From contig NZ_JH993797.1 in assembly GCF_000316115.1 (NCBI RefSeq), positions 6,731,961-6,795,960 of the forward strand: 64,000 bases of DNA, given 5' to 3'. The stretch is from Leptolyngbya sp. PCC 7375 (GTDB taxonomy: Bacteria > Cyanobacteriota > Cyanobacteriia > Phormidesmidales > Phormidesmidaceae). The notes under the pieces were generated by a model that was given only the letters and a program-made list of their open reading frames with translations, was not told the origin of the DNA and did no database searches. A program made the translations under genes and the position numbers. Shown here piece after piece: positions 28,428 to 37,442 of this stretch. Numbering within the stretch: position 1 is the first letter of the stretch; each line of letters opens with the position of its first letter.

Positions 28428-28844
28428 ATGGCACCCTGGGTATACGATCCCCATTCGGGCGGGGTTAAAATTCCCGAACGGATTAAAGTCAGCACCAAGC
28501 AGCGCATAGTAGCCTATGCCGAGAAACACTACGCTGGAAAATATACCCGCATCGATGTGCGCTTTCGAAATTACTTCTGCTATATCGATGCCTATACGGA
28601 GCCATTTGTCCCCGAACCCTTTGACGAAAAACTATTTGGCTGCACTCGGGAAGAACGGATTGAGCATTTAAGAAATGTGCCATTCCATCTCTGTCGATTG
28701 CGTTATAAAGGAGATGAGGAAAAATGGGTGATGGCGTTTTATACCTACAGCAATGAAAAATACCAGCCCAGCGTGTTTAATAACGGCACCTTCTATGGCA
28801 CACCAGAAGAAGCCTTTGAAACCTCAGCAGTCTATCTGCAATGA
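28428..28844 (+). CDS. Conserved hypothetical protein next to the SWIM gene
   Basis: From the ATG at 28428 (MAPWVYDPHSGGVKIPERIK) the protein has 138 residues, rich in aromatic and charged residues (YFCYIDAYTEP, WVMAFYTYSNEKYQPS). No membrane segment or known motif. A start at 28395 is possible but adds an atypical leader. It is divergent from the SWIM gene across about 100 bases that must hold both promoters, so co-regulation is plausible. Confidence 0.65.
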   Translation: MAPWVYDPHSGGVKIPERIKVSTKQRIVAYAEKHYAGKYTRIDVRFRNYFCYIDAYTEPFVPEPFDEKLFGCTREERIEHLRNVPFHLCRLRYKGDEEKWVMAFYTYSNEKYQPSVFNNGTFYGTPEEAFETSAVYLQ

Positions 28845-28877
28845 CGGATATTTTGTCCATCATGATGACCTATTGCC

Positions 28878-29147
28878 ATGAATGTGAGAGTGACCATTCT
28901 AATTTCCAACCCTCCCTCCCCACAAAAGATCGATAGCTTAAAAGCGGCGGCGCTAAACCTGACCAATGATAAAAGCAGCATCAACGTCACCACTAACCAA
29001 ACAGCGAATCATCATACTCTGATAACCGATTTCACGATGAGGACCACCGCGCAATATAAGGTGGTTGGTGATATTGACAAGGCGTTTAAGTTTCAGACAT
29101 GGGATTTTGAAGATTATCAAGACATGACGATTCAATTTCCAAAATAA
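28878..29147 (+). CDS. Small hypothetical protein
   Basis: 89 residues starting MNVRVTILISNPPSPQKIDS, with alternating hydrophobic residues in its first ten positions (probable beta strand), a Thr/Asn-rich middle and a charged C-terminus (FKFQTWDFEDYQDM). It begins 33 bases after the 28844 stop and ends 18 bases before the 29166 gene, so the three are likely one operon. No family recognised. Confidence 0.55.
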   Translation: MNVRVTILISNPPSPQKIDSLKAAALNLTNDKSSINVTTNQTANHHTLITDFTMRTTAQYKVVGDIDKAFKFQTWDFEDYQDMTIQFPK

Positions 29148-29165
29148 CGTGGGAGGGTAGATCGA

Positions 29166-30992
29166 ATGGAGGCAAATCAGCCGATTAATGGTGTAGGTGA
29201 ACGTTTGCGGATAGGGCTGACTCAAGGCGAAATTGGCCAACTGCTGGATTCTCTTCTGAATGTTTTACAATCGGAACAGTTAGACAAAGCCCTCTCCGAC
29301 CTCCCAGCTGACACCCAGAAAACGATTCGAGAGATTCTCTTGCCACCACGATCAACTGCCTCAAGCCAGGTCTCTCAATCTTCTCCTACGTCCCTGGCCA
29401 AACTATCACAAACCTGGTCTGAACAATGGCAAGAATGGAATGATATTGTCTGGGCAGCGACCGAGGAAGATGGTAAATATATCGAACAGGAAGCTCACTG
29501 GGAGCCTCCCTATTTTGATGAGTACACATTTGCAGAAGACCTGGATAAAGTCGCCAAGACAATGAGGCCACTTGTCCAAGTCGCTTTCGACAATGAGTTT
29601 ACTCCTGATGATGGATTTGCCTCTGCCTTATTAGAAGCAGAGGGCGATGTTTCAAGCAGCCTCCCTGAATGGATGGAAATTGTGGATGGCATTACGTTAG
29701 GTGGTCATGTCACTCACTGTCTATTGCAGTGGGAATGGTTAGATATTAGGTCGCAAGGACAGGATGCTTTCCAATTTGCACAACGGATTCGACAGCTAGA
29801 ATCCACATTTTCGCTGATGGGTTTGGATGATAATACCCTGATAGAGTTCTTGTGTGAACGACCTCCTACGGATCAACAGAATCTTTTATCAGGCTTGACA
29901 AGAGAAAAAGAAAGTCACTTATGGAAAACAGTATTAGGGAATACCTACTCGCCCTGGCATATTTTTTACATGGAGGCGATTAACACGTTTTCCCCTGATC
30001 GCTATTTAGATAATCTGCGGTCAACCATATCCCAAAAGTGGAGCAATGGTCTTCCAGTAATTGAAGACTTATTGGCCCAAAACAACTATGCAGAAAGTCT
30101 GACGGTTATTCAAGAAACCCTGACAGCTCTTTTGCGATCTAGCCATAAAAGCCAATCCTGGACACCTGAAACCTCTCTACTGGTCACATTGGTCGGTGGC
30201 TTCTATGACGGTGAGGAATCTTTTGAACAAGAGAACACATTGCTCAATTTTTTTCAGCAAACTGCCGAGGGCTTAGAGCAAACGGAACAGGTCAATGTTC
30301 TGAAAATTCAGCAAATTGCCTTCGAGCATTGCTTTGACTGGCAAACCATGTTTCAAACGTTTGCAGATACCCCGGTTTCTAAGCCAACGTATCAGGCCTT
30401 GTTTCAATCTTGGCGAGATCATGTCATTCAACGAGCCACACCACGCACTTGGCGGGGATATGGCGCTCAACCGCCCTCAGTGCCTGGCTGGCTCCACTGG
30501 CTGATCGACAGTATTGCAGATACTCAAAAAGGTAAGGCATGGTTCCAGCAACAGGTCACTCAATGGCTGGCTGATTTATCCACTAACCAGAAATCCTTGG
30601 ATGATACCAATGGTCTATTGCGGTTATTGACAAAAGATTTACAAGCCATACACGGCAAGAAGCGATTGCCCTATCCCACTTTCTATGAAGTCGTGATTCG
30701 TGTTGATGAGTTATCCGCACCGGATGACGACTCCCGGCAGACTTACTTAAAGCAGTTTGCCCCCGACGATCTTTGGGAACAAGTCATGACTTACTGGAAA
30801 ACCCATTTGCGTCACTTTGTGCCCGACCCCAGGGCCGCCCACAAATCTGATTACACCCAACACGCACGATGGATGGCAGCGCTCAAAGAGTTAGCACCGG
30901 AGGCGTATAAGCAATTACTGGCACAATGGAATATTGAACATATTCGCCGCAGTAATCTGTGGAAAGCGATGACGCAAGCAGGCTTATCATGA
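29166..30992 (+). CDS. Large helical protein, putative partner of the SWIM protein
   Basis: 608 residues, acidic and tryptophan-rich, without recognisable motifs, membrane segments or signal peptide. An AGGGTAG ribosome binding site lies near the start (29166). It is intact and the third gene of a plus-strand cluster divergent from the disrupted SWIM gene. Function is not known to me. The C-terminal half (WYxHLRHFVPDPRAAH-like text, then HARWMAALKEL) could be a conserved module. If it acted with the SWIM protein it is now orphaned. Confidence 0.7.
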   Translation: MEANQPINGVGERLRIGLTQGEIGQLLDSLLNVLQSEQLDKALSDLPADTQKTIREILLPPRSTASSQVSQSSPTSLAKLSQTWSEQWQEWNDIVWAATEEDGKYIEQEAHWEPPYFDEYTFAEDLDKVAKTMRPLVQVAFDNEFTPDDGFASALLEAEGDVSSSLPEWMEIVDGITLGGHVTHCLLQWEWLDIRSQGQDAFQFAQRIRQLESTFSLMGLDDNTLIEFLCERPPTDQQNLLSGLTREKESHLWKTVLGNTYSPWHIFYMEAINTFSPDRYLDNLRSTISQKWSNGLPVIEDLLAQNNYAESLTVIQETLTALLRSSHKSQSWTPETSLLVTLVGGFYDGEESFEQENTLLNFFQQTAEGLEQTEQVNVLKIQQIAFEHCFDWQTMFQTFADTPVSKPTYQALFQSWRDHVIQRATPRTWRGYGAQPPSVPGWLHWLIDSIADTQKGKAWFQQQVTQWLADLSTNQKSLDDTNGLLRLLTKDLQAIHGKKRLPYPTFYEVVIRVDELSAPDDDSRQTYLKQFAPDDLWEQVMTYWKTHLRHFVPDPRAAHKSDYTQHARWMAALKELAPEAYKQLLAQWNIEHIRRSNLWKAMTQAGLS

Positions 30993-31055
30993 GCTTGAAA
31001 TTAGAACTACCTCTCAGGCGGCAAATTCAAGTTTAGTCTTCTGAAACCCTGTCTA

Positions 31056-32811
31056 GGGTAACTCTTTAAGCCGGGAAACGAGCAGGTCTTAGAGAGCGTA
31101 TAAATAAGCACATTGAATTGCGATGGCCCAAAAAATAGCTCTGCAGCAATGCTCAGAGCCGTGTATCGTGTCCGATGCAAAACAAAATCGGGAACGATGA
31201 GTCTTACTATACGAGAGCGCAGCCAAAAAGTGGCTGGTTATATCAAAACGGAAACACATCTGGGCATCGAGTCGATAGCGTCGGCGCTTGGCATCAGTAA
31301 AAGCAGTGTGCACCGTCATCAGCAGGGGATAGAGCGTCGCAACCAGTATGCAGAATCGGACCTGTGGGAAACCGCGAGTGGGTCAGCTTGGCTAAAACGT
31401 CTGGTGCTAGGTGTGCTCTACCACTTTGGCATAAAGCACGGTATCGGAGCCGAGAGCCTATGCGAGTTTTTTAAGTCGGTTCATTTAGAGACCCATGTGG
31501 GTGTTTCAGCCAATGCCCTGCGTCAATTGAAACACCGTGTTGAAGACGTCATTGTCACCTACGAAGTCTCTCAATCTGAGCAATGTCAACCTCTCAACAA
31601 ACTCGGCATCTGCCTCGGGGGAGATGAAACCTTTTTTGGACTGCCGATCCTGGTGCTGGTGGAATTGGCGAGTGGGTTTATCTTTACAGAAGTTGAATGT
31701 GAGAATCGTCAGTATGAAACCTGGTGTCACCAGCTAGAGCAGTGGTGGCATCCGTCCGACTGGGAATGCCACTTTATGGTCAGTGATGGGGCTCGTGCGT
31801 TAGTGAAACTTGCCATCGCTGGTCTGGGCACCGTCAGTGTGGCCGATTTGTTCCATGGAATGCGAGCCTTAGCTCGTCCTATCGGGAGTGCATTGGGACG
31901 TCAACTGGCTCAGGTTGAAAAACAACTCGACACCCTCCAACAGCAAGTGAACCAAACCAAACCCAAGGTCAAACAACAAACTTTGTGTGTCCAGCTAGAG
32001 ACGCTGACGCAGCAATATCAACAGCTTGAACAAGATCAGTTTACCTATCATCGCGCCTTGGCCGATATTAGCCAATCGGTTCATCCTTTCACCCTGGATA
32101 CCGCTCAATGGCAACTGTTTGACGACTTAACAACCCAGTTAGCGGCTCCGTTGACGACCCTGACTCACCTAGCAAAGCTCTATGGAGGGGATAAGGCGCA
32201 ACACGCGATTGACACCTTTGAAGCTCAGATTCCTCAGTTCGCCAACGGGATTCATGCCTGGTGGCAGTGGGTGATGCAGGCCTTAGCCACTGAAACTCAG
32301 GAGATTGACACTCAAAATTGGGTTCTCACTGCCTTGTTGCCCTGGGTGTATTGGACTCAACAGACTGATAAAACCCGCAAACCTCATCTCAAAGCACGCT
32401 ATCAACAGGCCACCAGTGATGCCTATGATCAGCTCATGGCAGATGCCATGACCCTAAAGCTAGACGACACTCAACGGCAATACTGGGTCCATTGGTGCCA
32501 GTGGATGTGTGCCAAGTATCAACGCACCTCCTCGGCGGTCGAGGGGCGTAATGGCTATCTATCTCAACGTCATCAGGCCAATCGTGGCTTTTCGGCACAG
32601 TCCTTGAAGGTGCTCACCATTATTCACAATTTTGACCTTAAACGTCCCGATGGCACGACCGCTGCTCAAAGACTCTTTGGACACCCATTTCCAGACCTAT
32701 TTGAATGGATCCTCAGTACTATTAATGAGCTACCCATGCCTAGACGGTCATCTAAAGCACATCAGACAAACCCCTTACACGTAGAGCTTTTCCCGGCTTA
32801 AGTTGTTACCC
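31056..32811. mobile_element. IS carrying a DUF6399-type transposase
   Basis: Terminal inverted repeats GGGTAAC-N3-TTAAGCCGGGAAA match at both ends except the three-base centre, flanked by the 8-bp direct repeat CCTGTCTA (31048-31055 and 32812-32819). Length is 1756 bp. The host sequence around it (TTTAGTC ... GACTAAA) looks like the arms of a terminator stem between convergent genes. Confidence 0.9.
31197..32801 (+). CDS. DUF6399-type DDE transposase
   Basis: From the ATG at 31197 (MSLTIRERSQKVAGYIKTET) the protein has 534 residues. It has an N-terminal HTH (SIASALGISKSSVHRHQQG), a DDE-like core (LGGDETFFGLPILVLVE, MVSDGARALVKLAIAG, SSAVEGRNGYLSQRHQ), and a long coiled-coil insert rich in Q and L between the second D and the E. 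DUF6399 is named from memory of cyanobacterial proteins of this layout. The stop lies in the right inverted repeat. The frame is intact. Confidence 0.8.
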   Translation: MSLTIRERSQKVAGYIKTETHLGIESIASALGISKSSVHRHQQGIERRNQYAESDLWETASGSAWLKRLVLGVLYHFGIKHGIGAESLCEFFKSVHLETHVGVSANALRQLKHRVEDVIVTYEVSQSEQCQPLNKLGICLGGDETFFGLPILVLVELASGFIFTEVECENRQYETWCHQLEQWWHPSDWECHFMVSDGARALVKLAIAGLGTVSVADLFHGMRALARPIGSALGRQLAQVEKQLDTLQQQVNQTKPKVKQQTLCVQLETLTQQYQQLEQDQFTYHRALADISQSVHPFTLDTAQWQLFDDLTTQLAAPLTTLTHLAKLYGGDKAQHAIDTFEAQIPQFANGIHAWWQWVMQALATETQEIDTQNWVLTALLPWVYWTQQTDKTRKPHLKARYQQATSDAYDQLMADAMTLKLDDTQRQYWVHWCQWMCAKYQRTSSAVEGRNGYLSQRHQANRGFSAQSLKVLTIIHNFDLKRPDGTTAAQRLFGHPFPDLFEWILSTINELPMPRRSSKAHQTNPLHVELFPA

Positions 32812-32828
32812 CCTGTCTAGACTAAAGT

Positions 32829-33740
32829 TTAGCGTTTTTTCTTTTTCTTGCTCTTTTTACCTTTATTTTTAGATGGGCCAAATCCAGCTTTTGGCTTAGG
32901 AGATTTAGATTGCCCAGTGGAAGCAAGGTCACCCTTCCCAAACCGCGTCAGTCCTGTAGAATGCGCTGCTTTTGTCGGCAAAGCAATCGACGGTTTAGAT
33001 TGAGGCAGTTGTCGAATACCCTGAGCAACACGTTGGATAGATTCCATCCATTCCGGCATGAAGTGCTGGAGTTCTTCAGGGGTGAAATCTGATTCTGTAG
33101 CCAGCCCTAACTCGATTTGAACCCTGGCCCAGGTACCACAGAACATTTCATCCATGGGGCCTTCTTTGTAGGCTTTTGCAATTACGTCTACAGCCTCTGT
33201 CGCCTCTAGACGGAGCAGCTTGGCAACCAAGCTACCATTGAGGTCTGGCGGCTGCTGTTTATGGCAAGCAAGGGCGTCTGACAAATGCTGAACACAGTCA
33301 TCTCGATAGTCAGGATGGGCTTTTGCAATTTCTTCCAGACCCCTTGCGGCTGACGTTTTGGACCATTTGCCAGGTCCCTGACTGGTTAAATAATCGGCTA
33401 ATGGACCAATACACGTTGGCCCGATCATGGCAAAGACTTCGGGCAATTCTTCTAGAAACCACTCATTGGCCTCATCACCTAGCAGCTTGATCAGCGGTTC
33501 GATAACAGACTCTGCTTTCAGTTGGCCAAGAGCACGATACGCGTGGATATAGGCATAGATTTCTACTTCGTCGTCTTCATCGAGTTCTTTATCCGAGGCA
33601 AGGCGAATGAGTTCAGGAATATGGTCTGTGGTCAGTCCCAATTCATCGACATAGTTGATCCATTGGTTTGGATAGGCGACGTCAGGTCTACCGTAAGCGA
33701 GTAGTTGATCAATAGGTGGCTGGTAGTCTTTGGCAGACAT
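32829..33740 (-). CDS. DUF1186-like HEAT-repeat protein with a lysine-rich tail
   Basis: 303 residues. It begins with the DUF1186-like SAKDYQPPIDQLLAYG, continues with HEAT-like helical repeats (EPLIKLLGDEANEWFLEELPEVFAMIG) and ends in a Lys-rich tail (KNKGKKSKKKKKR). Many relatives end in a zinc-binding SEC-C motif; none is visible here. The basic tail could bind nucleic acid. It is convergent with the 608-residue gene, with an IS inserted between their ends. Confidence 0.65.
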   Translation of the reverse strand: MSAKDYQPPIDQLLAYGRPDVAYPNQWINYVDELGLTTDHIPELIRLASDKELDEDDEVEIYAYIHAYRALGQLKAESVIEPLIKLLGDEANEWFLEELPEVFAMIGPTCIGPLADYLTSQGPGKWSKTSAARGLEEIAKAHPDYRDDCVQHLSDALACHKQQPPDLNGSLVAKLLRLEATEAVDVIAKAYKEGPMDEMFCGTWARVQIELGLATESDFTPEELQHFMPEWMESIQRVAQGIRQLPQSKPSIALPTKAAHSTGLTRFGKGDLASTGQSKSPKPKAGFGPSKNKGKKSKKKKKR

Positions 33741-33848
33741 AGTTTTGAATGAGGAATAGGCTGCTAAATTCTAAGGATGATCCAAGGGACGTGTGTCAGT
33801 GACGATTAGGGATGCACTTTTCTATAGTAGAAGGAATACACAGCCCCC

Positions 33849-34193
33849 TTAGGTGACAAGCGTTTCTAGTCGTCCCAGTACCTCATCCATAAATTCAGAC
33901 GATACTTGTTCTACAAAGCGGGCTTGCCTAGCACTGCAATCAACTGCTTTGAGCTGATCGACCAATACGACACCGTGGGTTTGAAGTTGTTCTGGGAGTT
34001 CTACCTCAAAAGGCCACCCTTTCTGCCGACTGGTAATTGGACAGACCAAGATGATTTTGGAAATTCGATTATAGGCTGAGGGAGATATAACAATGGCAGG
34101 CCGATACCCTGCTTGTTCACTGCCCGTCCTTGGATTGAATTCCAGACGAATGATGTCACCACGAGCTGGAATACGACCGTCTATTTTTACCAA
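33849..34193 (-). CDS. MazF/PemK-type endoribonuclease toxin
   Basis: A 114-residue CcdB/PemK-fold protein. GDIIRLEFNPRTGSEQAGYRPAIVIS is the conserved N-terminal stretch, followed by ITSRQKG and LVDQLKAVD. MazF toxins cut mRNA or other RNA at short sequences. It overlaps the upstream antitoxin by 7 bases, the classical TA layout. Full length, with an apparently complete active site (arginine in RPAIV, threonine in ITSR). Confidence 0.9.
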   Translation of the reverse strand: MVKIDGRIPARGDIIRLEFNPRTGSEQAGYRPAIVISPSAYNRISKIILVCPITSRQKGWPFEVELPEQLQTHGVVLVDQLKAVDCSARQARFVEQVSSEFMDEVLGRLETLVT

Positions 34194-34429
34194 CTTTCTT
34201 CTCCAACAGGTTCACCCCAATCAAATTCATCGTGCTGCTGGTCTGGAGTCGCTTCCCGTAACAGGTCATCCAGGGAGTATTTAGGTTTCGTGGGCGACAG
34301 AATGATTTGGTCGTCTTTGACTGTTAAAGCCAGTAGTGTTCCTTCCTTTAAGCCTAGTTGCAAGGTGATGGCTTGAGGTAAGCGAATTCCCAACGAATTA
34401 CCCCAGGTACTTACTTTTTGGGTAATCAT
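34187..34429 (-). CDS. MazE/AbrB-type antitoxin
   Basis: 80 residues from the ATG at 34429: MITQKVSTWGNSLGIRLPQA is a standard SpoVT/AbrB DNA-binding domain, and the acidic C-terminus (PDQQHDEFDWGEPVGEE) fits a toxin-wrapping tail. A start at 34438 would add three residues. It neutralises the toxin and probably represses the pair's promoter. A conserved AbrB fold so close to the toxin makes the TA call secure. Confidence 0.88.
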   Translation of the reverse strand: MITQKVSTWGNSLGIRLPQAITLQLGLKEGTLLALTVKDDQIILSPTKPKYSLDDLLREATPDQQHDEFDWGEPVGEESW

Positions 34430-34637
34430 GATCAGCATTTAGAAAAGCATGTTTATACATTGAGTATACTCCTGGCAAGCAAAGATGCCTAACAAATCAA
34501 CATGCTTATGGTTTCTAATGCGATCGCACACATCAGCAACCGTAGTAGCTGCGAACTGACGAGTCAGCGCTGCGCTATCGCAACCCAAGTTTCGTACCAA
34601 AAACGTCCGAACATCAGAACAACCGGCTCTGAATACC

Positions 34638-34673
34638 TGAATAAACTAGACACACTGAATAAACTAGACACAA
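34638..34673. repeat. Two tandem 18-bp repeats near the tRNA gene
   Basis: TGAATAAACTAGACACAC is repeated directly after itself with one mismatch. The next bases, ATCTAG TTCACATTTAGTTCAC, add a third loosely related unit. Such arrays beside an integrase/tRNA pair may be arm-type integrase sites or attachment-site duplications. Confidence 0.6.
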
Positions 34674-34722
34674 AATCTAGTTCACATTTAGTTCACGCTT
34701 TTTGCCAATCTCTGAAACGTAT

Positions 34723-34794
<72 letters not shown>

Positions 34795-34895
34795 AATGGC
34801 CTTGTATTCACCTAACCATAGGAACACAACCCGCATTAATAATAGCCTACAATGTGACATAGTACGATGCTTTTTTGACGCATTTTGATGTTTTG

Positions 34896-34928
34896 TCGGT
34901 CATAGTTCGGTCACAGTTTGGTTATGCC
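34896..34928 (+). promoter_or_regulatory. Short direct repeats over the integrase start
   Basis: TCGGTCATAGT (34896-34906) and TCGGTCACAGT (34907-34917) are adjacent 11-mers, followed by a degenerate third (TTGGTTATG...) that includes the start codon. They could be binding sites for an autoregulator or the integrase. Confidence 0.5.
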
Positions 34929-36060
34929 TAGACCCCGAAAAACCCCTAAATTAAGCGTTGAATCAATTAACCAATCATTAGCTGATGCCGGGATGCCCGT
35001 TACTTTGGAAGCAACCACTAGCCGGGGTGCTTTGCGACTCCGAGCTACATTCCCACCGAAACCAGGTAGCGATAAAAATAAGCCTCATCGACAGCGATTG
35101 TCCCTTAACACCTACGATACACCTGAAGGATTAGAGTATGCCAAAGCGGAAGCATTTAAAATAGGGGCTCAACTACTCCGTCATGAATTCGAATGGCCCA
35201 TTCAAACGACTGAACGCGATCCAATAGAATCTACAGCTGGCTATTGGATAGATAAATTTAAAGCTCAGTGGTTGGAAACTCAAACTGGTTTACCCGAAGC
35301 ATTAGATAAACGCTGGCGGGAAAACTATTGGTATCCGTGCTTTAAACATCTGGACCCAACTCGGAAACTAACCACAGTGTATTTAAGTACTGTAGCTAGT
35401 AATCAATGGAGACCCAATAGTAGATCTAAACAAAAGGGTGTACAGCTGCTGAGTAGACTAGCTGATATGGCTGGTATGGATTTCGACGCATCAAACTTTA
35501 AGAGCGGATATAACCCGAATAAAGTGAAACGAGAAATCCCCACGGATGATCAAATAGAGTCCGTCATTGACAACATCAAAAACCGCAAATGGCAATGGGT
35601 TGCGGGGATGATGGCGACCTATGGACTAAGAGATCACGAAGTTTTCGTTTGTCAACTGGAGCAACGGGTTTTTAAAAATAGAACTGTGCTAATCGCCCTG
35701 GTCCCAGAGGAGACTAAAACGGGGAGTCGGCCTGTTCTTCCTTTACCTGAAATGTGGATAAAACGATGGCGACTTGATGAAGTGGATAAACCAAAAGTAA
35801 CGGCTGTCATCAATAAAGACTATGGCGATCGGGTATCCACCCAATTTCAACGGATGAAAATCCCGTTTCCTGCTTACTCCCTTCGACACGCTTGGAATAT
35901 ACGAGCAGCATTACAAGCTGAATTACCAACCGCTGTAGCGGCACAATTGGCTGGCCATGATCCAGGAACAAATTTGAGAGTCTATCAAAAGCATATCGGT
36001 GAAGCCAGAGCACAAGAAGCATGGCTTAAAGCTACGCAGAATGCTGGCGATGATGAATAG
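34924..36060 (+). CDS. Tyrosine integrase
   Basis: 378 residues from the ATG at 34924 (MPRPRKTPKLSVESINQSLA); an upstream TTG at 34918 is less likely. Catalytic residues sit in YGLRDHEVF (R), SLRHAWNIR (H-x-x-R), LAGHDPG (H) and RVYQKHIGE (Y). It is the intact relative of the disrupted integrase at 23564. Adjacent to tRNA-Val and at the boundary of the phage-like region, it is the likely integrase of that element. Its 3' end overlaps the convergent 36032 gene by 29 bases. Confidence 0.9.
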   Translation: MPRPRKTPKLSVESINQSLADAGMPVTLEATTSRGALRLRATFPPKPGSDKNKPHRQRLSLNTYDTPEGLEYAKAEAFKIGAQLLRHEFEWPIQTTERDPIESTAGYWIDKFKAQWLETQTGLPEALDKRWRENYWYPCFKHLDPTRKLTTVYLSTVASNQWRPNSRSKQKGVQLLSRLADMAGMDFDASNFKSGYNPNKVKREIPTDDQIESVIDNIKNRKWQWVAGMMATYGLRDHEVFVCQLEQRVFKNRTVLIALVPEETKTGSRPVLPLPEMWIKRWRLDEVDKPKVTAVINKDYGDRVSTQFQRMKIPFPAYSLRHAWNIRAALQAELPTAVAAQLAGHDPGTNLRVYQKHIGEARAQEAWLKATQNAGDDE

Positions 36061-36424
36061 GTGTATATCCGTTTTCTAAACACTTCTGAACATTGACCAG
36101 AATGCTTGTACCCCTCCGAAGAATTTCACCTCGTTCTTGTGTGTAATTTTTGCGACGAATAGCACCCCGTAATCCTTCTGCGGATTTAAAACCTAATTGC
36201 TTCCATGCCTGAGAAATTGGAACAGGCGGCTTTTGTTTATCTTTCAACCGAGTATCAATATGGGCTAACAAGTCCAACGTTTCAGTTAACTGATACTGTT
36301 GTTGTTCTAACTGCCGTTTTAAGTGATCAATTTGAGCCGACTGTTGCTCTATCATCTCTAACGCGGGAGACGATTGATGCTGATCTAATAATTCTTTTAT
36401 CTGATTAAATTCTTCAGGAGTCAT
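36032..36424 (-). CDS. Small coiled-coil and wHTH-like protein
   Basis: 130 residues. An N-terminal coiled coil (MIEQQSAQIDHLKRQLEQQQYQLTE-type heptads, about 24-50) is followed by a basic region resembling a winged helix (AWKQLGFKSAEGLRGAIRR). This architecture is common in small regulators of mobile elements; the function is inference. The ATG lies within the 3' end of the dNMP kinase gene (11-base overlap), so it is the last gene of the leftward operon. Confidence 0.6.
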   Translation of the reverse strand: MTPEEFNQIKELLDQHQSSPALEMIEQQSAQIDHLKRQLEQQQYQLTETLDLLAHIDTRLKDKQKPPVPISQAWKQLGFKSAEGLRGAIRRKNYTQERGEILRRGTSILVNVQKCLENGYTPIHHRQHSA

Positions 36425-36935
36425 GGCTTAATAAGGTATTGAATAGTTTGAAAATTTTTTCTTCTGAGGGTTTAGCTGGTAGATGATAGTCCTTCAGTTC
36501 ATAAATTAACGGGAGATCTTGAAAGCTTGGTTCCTTCCTTTCCTCAGGCGTTAAATCAAAGTCCCCTAGGTAGATAAGTGTCCCGCCTGATTCGATTACT
36601 TCTTCCGCTTCACACAAATAGCGTAAATCGTGAATGATTATGGGAGTATTGAAGGTTGCTAAAAGAGACCACGTATTAGAGCACTCATCCACAAAATAAT
36701 CAGAATTGCCGTAAAAAGCTTTAAAATATTCTGATCGTTCTCGAAGTACTTTTCTCGCTTTGGTAGACGTTGGTTTACTGAACGCTTCTTGTTTAATAAG
36801 AAACCCCTGCTCCACACAAAGGTGCCGTAACTTTGTAGCAAACGCAAGCACAACCGCGTCACCGAATAGTGTGGCGAGTTTTCCAGCCAGGTAGGACTTG
36901 CCCACCCCGTCTTTACCGGCAATCGCTATGAGCAT
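36414..36935 (-). CDS. Deoxynucleoside monophosphate kinase
   Basis: 173 residues with P-loop AGKDGVGKS (about 6-14) and an LID-like arginine-rich segment (KARKVLRERSEYF). It resembles phage-type deoxynucleotide monophosphate kinases, which convert dNMPs to dNDPs to supply phage replication. Together with ThyX and the deoxyribosyltransferase-like gene it forms a nucleotide-supply set. A TTAACTTATAAGC motif lies about 25 bases upstream, inside the previous gene. Confidence 0.75.
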   Translation of the reverse strand: MLIAIAGKDGVGKSYLAGKLATLFGDAVVLAFATKLRHLCVEQGFLIKQEAFSKPTSTKARKVLRERSEYFKAFYGNSDYFVDECSNTWSLLATFNTPIIIHDLRYLCEAEEVIESGGTLIYLGDFDLTPEERKEPSFQDLPLIYELKDYHLPAKPSEEKIFKLFNTLLSHDS

Positions 36936-37248
36936 CTAATAGTTCCTCAGATGGAATTCGCTTATAAGTTAATTTTATCCCAGACTTAATTAGCTGGGTT
37001 TGGAAACGTTCGACCGATAATCGGGGTATCCAACCGGGGTATTCATCAGGCCGATTCGGGTTTAGGGTATGTAGCAGATAGTTGTAATGTGTGACAACCT
37101 GTTGCACTTCATCTACAGCGTCTACCATGGGCGACTTAGAGGCATCCTGGAAATTGTAAATTAGTCGAATTTCAGCATCACGACTCGCCTTTAGAAGAGG
37201 TCTGTCAACGAGAATCCATTTAAGATGTCGAATTAATTGTTTAATCAT
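36913..37248 (-). CDS. Hypothetical protein of the leftward operon
   Basis: 111 residues, basic, with no recognisable domain; a mid-section DAVDEVQQVVTHYNYLL is helical. It starts by ATGA overlap with the 37245 gene and overlaps the kinase start by 23 bases. Both overlaps indicate translation as part of the operon. Confidence 0.6.
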   Translation of the reverse strand: MIKQLIRHLKWILVDRPLLKASRDAEIRLIYNFQDASKSPMVDAVDEVQQVVTHYNYLLHTLNPNRPDEYPGWIPRLSVERFQTQLIKSGIKLTYKRIPSEELLDAHSDCR

Positions 37249-37442
37249 CGTCTTATTGAAATCACCTCATAACAACCGGTTGCGAGTAATGCTTTCCATT
37301 TCATATATCCGGGTGTAGCAATATCTGATGGGGCTTTAATTGAATGTCTTGATGTAGGAACCCAAGAGGTTGTATGCTCATCGCGATAAACCGGTACCAA
37401 CCGGTTAGTGGAATCCAATTGGAACGAAAGTTGTTTTTTCAT
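37245..37442 (-). CDS. Small hypothetical protein
   Basis: 65 residues from the ATG at 37442 (MKKQLSFQLDSTNRLVPVYR), chosen because it overlaps the thyX stop as ATGA. No domain recognised; Thr/Ser-rich centre. It links thyX to the downstream genes in the same operon. Confidence 0.6.
   Translation of the reverse strand: MKKQLSFQLDSTNRLVPVYRDEHTTSWVPTSRHSIKAPSDIATPGYMKWKALLATGCYEVISIRR

Noticed and set aside
34638..34673. CRISPR array
   Set aside because: Only two tandem units without spacers; no cas genes are present. The DUF2800 nuclease is Cas4-like in fold but belongs to a replication cassette.
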